Source of the DNA: Atrina japonica | Taxonomy: Eukaryota > Mollusca > Bivalvia > Pterioida > Pinnidae | Reading direction: 5' to 3' | Length of the DNA: 64,000 bases | Assembly (NCBI GenBank): GCA_030159075.1 | Contig: BROG01000393.1 | Coordinates: forward strand, 558,001 to 622,000 | Shown here: positions 54,201-62,572 of the stretch, in pieces | How the letters are laid out: each line of letters begins with the position of its first letter | How positions within the stretch are numbered: position 1 is the stretch's first letter | Notes under the pieces: model-generated | Told to the model about the DNA's origin: nothing | Database searches by the model: none | What the model saw: the letters and a program-made list of their open reading frames with translations, nothing else | Program-made: the position numbers and the translations under genes

Positions 54201-57200
54201 TCAACAATTTTCCCATCGGTTGATTTTGGTAAACTTTTAGTATGTTTCGGAGGGACCCTTTCGGGATTGAATGCCGCAAAAATAAATTCTGTTGCAATTT
54301 TTTTGACCTTTTCGATTTTTTTGGGTTATTTCTACTGGACTATTAAGATTCTTTCTCACGTATTTAATACCGACTCATCAGATCAGTTCTCACATATTTT
54401 GAGCGTTACTATATCTGTACTACTATAAAAATATCAAAAGTAGACTCTTAATTCTGTTGGTAAATCATGTCATGTTTTAATTCGTTAAATACTAAGCAAA
54501 GTAACGAAATTAAATATATATTCAATGTCAGTACTATAAGGATTTAGACTTTTACCGTGTCGCAAAATATTCTATGAATGAGCTGGAATGTATTCGAATA
54601 ATCCGAATTTTAGATTAAGTCACCAATGGAATAATCAGCTAACTAAAAGTATGATGAAAGAAAAAATTGATTGCAATTATTGATTCGGCATATCTAATTC
54701 GATATCATCTACCACAGAGAATTTTGTGCATTGCATTTTTCTACATTGCATGTATTGAGAATCCTAGATTAATTTGAGAAAAAAAGCTTGAACCTAGAAC
54801 TAGAATGGACAGATGTTGACGTTTTGTATACTAGGAAGGCTGAATGAATTGGAAACTTCCTACTTTTGGGGAAGCTTTTCTATATAAAATTGTTTCTGGT
54901 GGTGGGGAGAATGCTAATTTTAGTGAACAGACTTGGCGCAAAGTTTGATGCATGTGGGATACGCTGAAATTGAATAAGATATTACGTTTTGCTATATTGG
55001 TAGAAGAAGGCAAAACGTCTTTGATTTTGGGCCAATGTTTGAATCAATAAAACATAGAATTATCCTGAATACCGGGCAGACGGGGTAATGCAGAACATTA
55101 TGAGGTGAAATCATGTGCTTTGGAGGAAATTGCATCCTCTGTCGTACTTCAACTGTACGTACTAATGTCCTTTGTATATCTTGTAGATAAAGGCAGAAGG
55201 GTTTGGCGTTTTGGTAGAAAAAGAAGGAGAAGACAACGTAGTAAGTAAATCATAATCTTACTGTTGTATTTTCTTAGGTTCAAGCCATCATCTTATATTG
55301 TATCCCGACGTCTTATAGAAAACCTTTCGCATAGATAATCTTTCATATTAAGATTTTTATTTAGAAAACCTTCCCGACGGAAATTTATATAGAAAACATC
55401 CCTCCTCAATCCGTAAAATATCAATAAATCTATTCACTTGTAATTTCAAAATATAATATACTATGAAAACATGTGTTGGGTGTAAACCCAATATCTCTAC
55501 CGATTCTAATTGATAAAAGACGTTCGCGATTGTTTCAGACATATATATAGGATTCTTTCTCACGTATTTTATACCGACTCATAAGATCAGTTCTCTCATA
55601 TTTTGAGCGTTACAATATCTGTACTACTATAAAAATATAAAAAGTAGACTCTTAATTCTGTTGGTAAATCATGTCATGTTTTAATTCGTTACATACTAAG
55701 CAAAGTAACGAAATTAAATATATATTCAATGTCAGTACTATAAGGATTAAGACTTTTACCGTGTCGCAAAATATTCTATGAATGAGCTGGAATGTATTCG
55801 GATAATCCGAATTTTAGATTAAGTCACCAATGGAATGATCCACTTACTAAAAGTATCATAAAAGAAATATTTATTACAATTACTGATAGGCACATTTAAT
55901 TTCGATATCATCCACCACAGAATTTTGTGAATTACATTTTTCTATATTGGATGTATTAAGAATCCTTGATTAATTTGAGACCAAAAACCTAAAACCTAGA
56001 ACTAGAATGGGCAGGTGGGGACGTTTTGTGAACTAGGAAGGCGGAATGACTTATATATTAAAACTTTCTACTCTCGGGGAAGCTTTTCTATATAGAAATG
56101 TTTCTGCGGTTGTTGAGAATGTCATGGGGAAGGATTGTTATATGACAACAGATTCTACATTAGGCTCATTCAAGGGCATACATTAACCATTTTGTAGCTA
56201 GATGTTATTGTTATCAAAATTTACTATGCAGCTATGTTACAACGACATGTATTCTCCATTAGACGCAATACTAGAGTTTTTTCTTCAAAGGAACATAACA
56301 CAGAAGTACAGTGTGACGTTAGGTGTGTAAATTAATTCTAACTGCATTGTCTTCAGTTCATCGGCCAGCTATAATTTGGCTCCCTGATAGCTTTTGACGT
56401 ATATGGTGTTTCTTTGTAAAACGATTCGATAAAACGCAACAGTCAATATACAGCACTAAGACGGCTGAACACATTTTCGTGCAGTTTGAATTGAACGGTG
56501 TCCTGAATTAAAATTAAACAATGATATTTATTATATTTGCTAATATTCTATTCCTAATTTTATTGAGCAAACTTGGCGCAAAGTGGAATATCCTGAAATG
56601 TAATCAGATATTAGGTCTTTGTATATTTATAGACGACGGCAAAAGGTCTTTGATTTTTGGCGAAAGAACAAGACAAGAGCGACGTCGTAATTAAATAACA
56701 ATGTTTTAATCTGTCCAATGTTGAAATCATTAAAACAGAATTATTCTGAACACCTGTCCGATGGGTAAATGCAGAACATTATGAGGTGAAATCATGTGCT
56801 TTGGAGGAATATTCATCCTCTGTCGTACTTTTAACTGTACATACTCATGGTCTTTGTATTTATTGTAGATAGAAGCAAAAAGCTTTCGCGTTGGGGTAAA
56901 AAAAGAAGGAAAGGACGACGTTGTAAGTAAATCATTGTCTTACTGTTGTATTTGGTTAAGTTCAAGCCCTCATCTTATACTGAAACCCTGTGTCTTATAG
57001 AAAACTTTCCGCATAAAGAATCATTCATACAAAGATTTTTACATTAACCATTTTAGAGTAAGATGTTATTGTTATCAAAATAACTATGCGACTGTGTTTC
57101 CACCACATGTATTCTCCATTAGACGCAATACTAAATTATTTTTCTTCAAAGGAACATAACACAGAAGTACAGTGTGACGTTAGGCGTGTGAATTGATCCT

Positions 57201-60200
57201 AACTGTATTGTCTTGAATTAATTGCCCAGCTATGATTTCGCTCCCTGATAGCTTTTGACGTATATGGTGTTTCTTTGTAAAACGATTCGATAAAGCGCAA
57301 TATACAGTACTAAGACACCTGAACACATATTTGTGCAGTTTGAATTTGACGGTTTCCTGAATTAAAATAAACAATGATATTTGTTATATTTCCTAATATT
57401 CTATTGCTAATTTTAGTGAACATACTTGGCGCAAAGTTTGATGCATGTGGGATATGCTGAAATTGAATAAGATATTACGTTTTGCTATATTGATACACGA
57501 AGGCAAAACGTGTTTGTGCAGAAGAACAAGACAAGAGCGGCGTCGTAATTAAGTTATAATCTTTCACACTATAAATCTTTAAATCAATAAAATATAGAAT
57601 TATACTGAACACCTGACAGACGTTGAAATGTAGAACATTATGAGGTGAAACCATGTGCTTTGGAGGAATATGCATCCTCTGTCGTAGCTTAACTGTACAT
57701 ACTCATGTTTTTGTGTATCTTGTAGATAAAGGCAGAGGATTTTTGGCTTGGTTTAGAAAAAGGAAAAGACCACGTAGTAAGTAAAACATAATCTTACTGT
57801 TGTATTGTTCTATGGAAACCTCTCGAGTTCGATGTTCGTTGAAAAGATCGTACGTCAGATCTATATCTGATAAGCGACAGGAAGTTACTGCTGCATAATA
57901 CTCTTTAACATTCGTAAGTGGGGGACTTCATATTGTTTAACAAGATCCCCGCATCGACCATAAACTTCCTTAGTGACGATTTCAAGCGCTCAAAATTGAA
58001 TTTTGAATAGTATTCTTCGCCACACTATTCAATTTGCCGGTTATATGGTGGCGTCCGGTTTTTTTTATAGCGGATGAGAGAGCACGGTTACCCGGGTAGA
58101 GACCATCGGCCTTCCACAATTAAATTAGCAAACCCCACGAAAATGTTTGTTTGTTTGTTTATTGTTGTTTAACGTCCCACTCAAGAACCTTTCACTCATA
58201 TGGAGACGTCACCAAAATGCAGGTGAAGCAATTCAAATTTTGGCCTATGCTCGGCACTTACGGGCATTGACCACTGAGGGTTCTTTAACATGCCGACACC
58301 TACTGTGACACGCGACGTTAGTTTTTACTGTCTCATCTGAAAGATATAAAAATCTAAGATACCAAAGTATAAATCAATAGGATGTCCAGGACATAGATAT
58401 AAATCTGGTAAAAATGGACAAACACGGACCTCTGAAAACCAAGAGGTGGGATCAGGTGCCATGGAGGAGTAAGCATCCCATGTCGACCGGTCACACCCAC
58501 CGTGAGTCCACAGTCAAGTCCAATGAAACACGTGAGGAGTGTATCCTCGTCACAATTGGTACAGACGTCTCAACAACCGCCAACGAAAAGGCTACTCAAC
58601 ATTTCACTAAGTGAAACAGAGTAGTCGCAAAAAAGACTATTATACCGACCATAAAATTTGCAAAACGTTGACATTAAACGCGGTTTTCGATATCCCTGTG
58701 TCAATAATTTGTCAGTGATATAAATATAAAGATAGAAATAGATGTGAAGACATTTGTATATAATGTTTTTTCATAAATATATTCCTTTCTGGGAACTACA
58801 ATGTTCAAAATATTAAATCGTGAAGCTTTGTGTGTTTAGTCAACATGTTGGCACCAGGATAGTATTATCGTAGTAATATTAAACTCCAGCGTTCTCGTTC
58901 TAAACTGAGAACTAAATCATTTAAAAGGGTCCGTAAACAGAAATGTAAAAATTATAATGAAAATGCCTTAGCGCAGATTTTTTTTTTCATTCCACCAACA
59001 AAGCCAGCTGTTTTTAGAATTGTCTAACATCCAATATTATTTTACTTAACACCGATGCCAATGAAGTTATTTCAATTAAAATATTTCAGAGTGTTTCAAT
59101 GATTTGAAAGGGGCGTCATACCGAGGAAGGTTGGCAGTCACGCAGACCGGCCTCAGATGCCAGGCATGGAAATCTCAGTCTCCACATAAGCATAGATTTA
59201 ATAATCTTCCAATGAACTACTGCCGAAATCCAGACAATTCCAAGCGTCCATGGTGTTACACGACAGACCCAAATACCCGCTGGCAATACTGTGACATTCA
59301 TAAATGCAGTAAGTAAAAATGTTTCATGTTATACGTACCAAAATCATGTTTCTAATTGCTAAAATCCCTGTTAAAGTTTCCAACTCCATATGAACACAGA
59401 ATACATTTGGATGTCATTTTTTCAAATAATTTCATGAATATAAAAATCTCAGATACCAAAGCATAAATCAATAGAATGTCCAGGACATAGATACAAATCC
59501 GGTAAAAATGGAAAAACACGGACCTCTGGAAACCAAGAAGTGGGATGAGGTGCCATGGAGGAGTAAGCATCCCCTGTCGATCAGTCACACCCACCGTGAG
59601 TCCACAGTCAAGTCCAATGAAACACGTGAGGAGTGTATCCTCGTCACAATTGGTACAGGCGTCTCAACATCCGCCAACGAAAAGGCAACTTAACATTTCA
59701 CTTAGTGAAACAGAGTAGTCGCAAACAAGACTATTATACCGACCGTAAAACTTGCGGAACGTTGACATTAAACGCGGTTTTCGATATCCCTGTGTCAATA
59801 ATTTGTCAGTGAGTAGTTTACCTCTGTATATGAAATCTTCATATGTTGTGCACGACCTGGCATATCGGATCATTTGTGAAATATAAACTCCATATGCAGG
59901 TCATTGAGGGATATTACTACTTAAATGTGGGAAAGCCGAAATTGTCGCGTATATCGTATAGCTTGGTTGTTAATATCCCGTCTGTGTTTATATTAAGTAA
60001 TATGTCTGAGTATGAAGCGTGTGTGCTTGATTCTGTTGTGTCTTTAATTTCTAGTTCGCTGGGATATATCGCATTGACATATGTATGAAAATTGTCATTA
60101 TTAATTGACAAAACATCGTCGATATATCTAAATGTCAAATTAAAGGACACCGCTAACTTTTTCTTCTTTTGATTCAGCAGTTTCTGAATGAAGTCTGCTT

Positions 60201-61855
60201 CGTATGAATAAAGGAACAGGTCGGCCAATAAAGGAGCACAATTGGTTCCCATAGGAATGCCGACAGTTTGTTTAAAGACCACGTCTCCGAACTTTACAAA
60301 TATATTGTCTATTAGAAATTCCAGCATGTTTTTAATATCAACTTCAGTATATTTATGTGTAGAATCAGAGTGGTGTTTGACGAAATAAGTATCCTGATAG
60401 CCAATCACTAGATATTTGAATTTTCGGGTACCACCTTTAGTGAAAAAGCAGTTGTCTATGATGCTGAAAAGTCTTTCTTTTAATTTTTTATGTGGAATAG
60501 TAGTGTAAAGAGTAGAGAAGTCATAAGTTTTGATACTGTGAATTCGTGAAAAATTGTGTGCCTTCAGATTTTCTAAAAGCTGTTTAGAATTTTTAAGTAT
60601 CCACATCTGATTTACACCTCTTCTGGAATAGGCAACTGTACAATATTCTTGAAGTTTATCCTTAACAGCTGTCAATATCTTGGTCAGGAGTAAAGATAAA
60701 GGTTTGGTAGAACATTTGCTGGATCCAGATATGTATCTTTGCTTATATGGGGTTTTATGAAGTTTAGGTATCCAATATAAATATGGTAGCTCGAAATCGG
60801 TATCCGTTGTAGGTATATCAAACGAGCGTAATACGGATACGTGATTTTGAAGGATCTCGTCCTTTGAAAGTGAGCTACGTGTGTATGTATGATTACCAGA
60901 ATTCGTATCAAATCCAAGTTCTTCTAATAAATAATTATAGTAATGTGTACAAGTAAAAACTATATTATTTGAGGCTTTGTCTGCTGGTACCAGTACATAT
61001 TGATCATGTAACCTATCCAGTTCAGTTACTACTTCTGGATCACTAAATACAGAGGGATAACGTGTTTTCATAGTCCCTTTAAGTTCTCGAATACGAGATT
61101 TTATCAACCATCGTATGGTTTTCAGCCATTCAGACAAAGTGTCTGGTTCTACGTCTTCATGTTTGGCCCATCGTCTGGCATAATCTTCGACAGAATCCAT
61201 AACTAAACTGAAATTCTGACGCCAATTAAAGGAACGGGCTTCCCGGTTTTTAGGGCCCCTTAAAATAAGATTTTTGAGGCTTTCATTTTCAACAATAGAA
61301 ACGTCGCCGGTAATGACATGCCCGATAGTATTGTATTTGAAAGAAGATGAAGCACATGAGCATGTGACAGTGTTGTGTGGAAGATGGTTGATGTCTAGGC
61401 ACTGCAAAACCTGTTTGTAATTGAATAGCTTGGATGCGATGCTAGGTGTATAGCTATATGAAATACAAGGCGTGGTCTCCAGTTTAAAATATGGTGGAAT
61501 ACAGGACTGAACTTTTTTTGTGATTTAGAACATTGCCAATGTTTAAAGCGGCTATGCCTTTATTTGTAAATTTAAGTTTAAGGAAAAGACGTTTCTGTTC
61601 AGAACAGTCATCGTTTCTAACACGTGCAGGCTTAAACAGTCTGTGATAAGCTATGTCCATTATAATGGAGTTCAGTATGTATTATGGGGTTGAAGAATCC
61701 GTGTAGGGGTTCATTCTTGCTTCTTCAAAAAGTGTATTGAGATTAGTAAAAGGAACAGAAAAAAGTTTGCTGCGAATGTGATGAAGAATCTTTGCGTCAA
61801 ATTTTGTTTTTGTACCGGAAGGTAGAATAAGCCAATCCCACTCTCAATGTCGGAG

Positions 61856-61888
<33 letters not shown>

Positions 61889-62499
61889 GCACTGACTAAA
61901 ATGTTGAAATGCATTCTTGATAGTGGTTGTTCGATTGTTTTTCCCAATTATTACTTCGATTCATTCCTCAATTATTTCATTTCAATTTAACTTGACTCGG
62001 GGCGGATGTGACCGATCGACTGGTGACACGATCCCACCTTTGGATTTTCATCTATATTTTCATACTTTTGACGTCGACACTAAGTCAAGATATACCTAAC
62101 TTTATCTTCATTGTGCACTACCAGTCTCTGTTTTAACCCAGCCCTTTAGTCCATTTTGTGTTATGACGATGCCTATCAAAGCGAACGTTGACGTAAAAAA
62201 CTGCATCACCCAAATCGTTTTGAACAGTAAATTCAATATTTGTATACCCCAATAAGTTTGATTTTGAGAGTAGTAATAAACAACCTGTCAGTTTTGCAAG
62301 TTTAATTTTTACTTGTTGCAAAGCAATAACATTTTGAAGAATAACTTACTAAATTTTATGAAACATTCATTGAAATCTAGATCTTGTGATTAAATACCAT
62401 TACTTTTTGTAATAAAACTATGATTTTTCTTATCCTTCTCTTCCAGAACAGAGACGAGGTGCGTATTTGCATTAAGAAAAAAACATAAGACAAATACAA

Positions 62500-62572
<73 letters not shown>

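Larger units (their letters stand above)
48762..54338. mobile_element. Inserted block carrying an antisense PIN/CXC gene
   Basis: Repeat blocks on the left (ending TTTTAGAGCTAGAA) and right (starting GATTCTTTCTCACGTATTTA) are continuous in paralogous copies at 45.7 and 55.5 kb but not here. This delimits about 5.6 kb of foreign sequence. No terminal inverted repeats or poly(A) tail were recognised. It could be a DNA transposon with an unusual protein or a transferred gene segment. The boundaries are approximate. Confidence 0.5.
58011..59360 (+). repeat. Kringle module, copy 2 (duplicated block)
   Basis: Nearly identical to 46,089-47,450, including the SINE (fewer TGTT units), the Penelope-like fragment and the kringle exon. 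The duplication therefore followed both insertions. Confidence 0.9.

Noticed and set aside
54306..55013. Coding potential around 54,831-55,013 on the minus strand
   Set aside because: It is shared intron repeat sequence (the FLYRKASP peptide comes from the CTATATAGAAA block) and is also seen at 45,553-45,786; no domain or constraint is visible.
36422..59693. Repeated plus-strand frames of about 65 residues beginning MDKHGPLETKRWDQV
   Set aside because: They are the reverse complement of the Penelope-like 3' UTR. Their presence tracks the truncated element copies and the frames are not maintained between copies.
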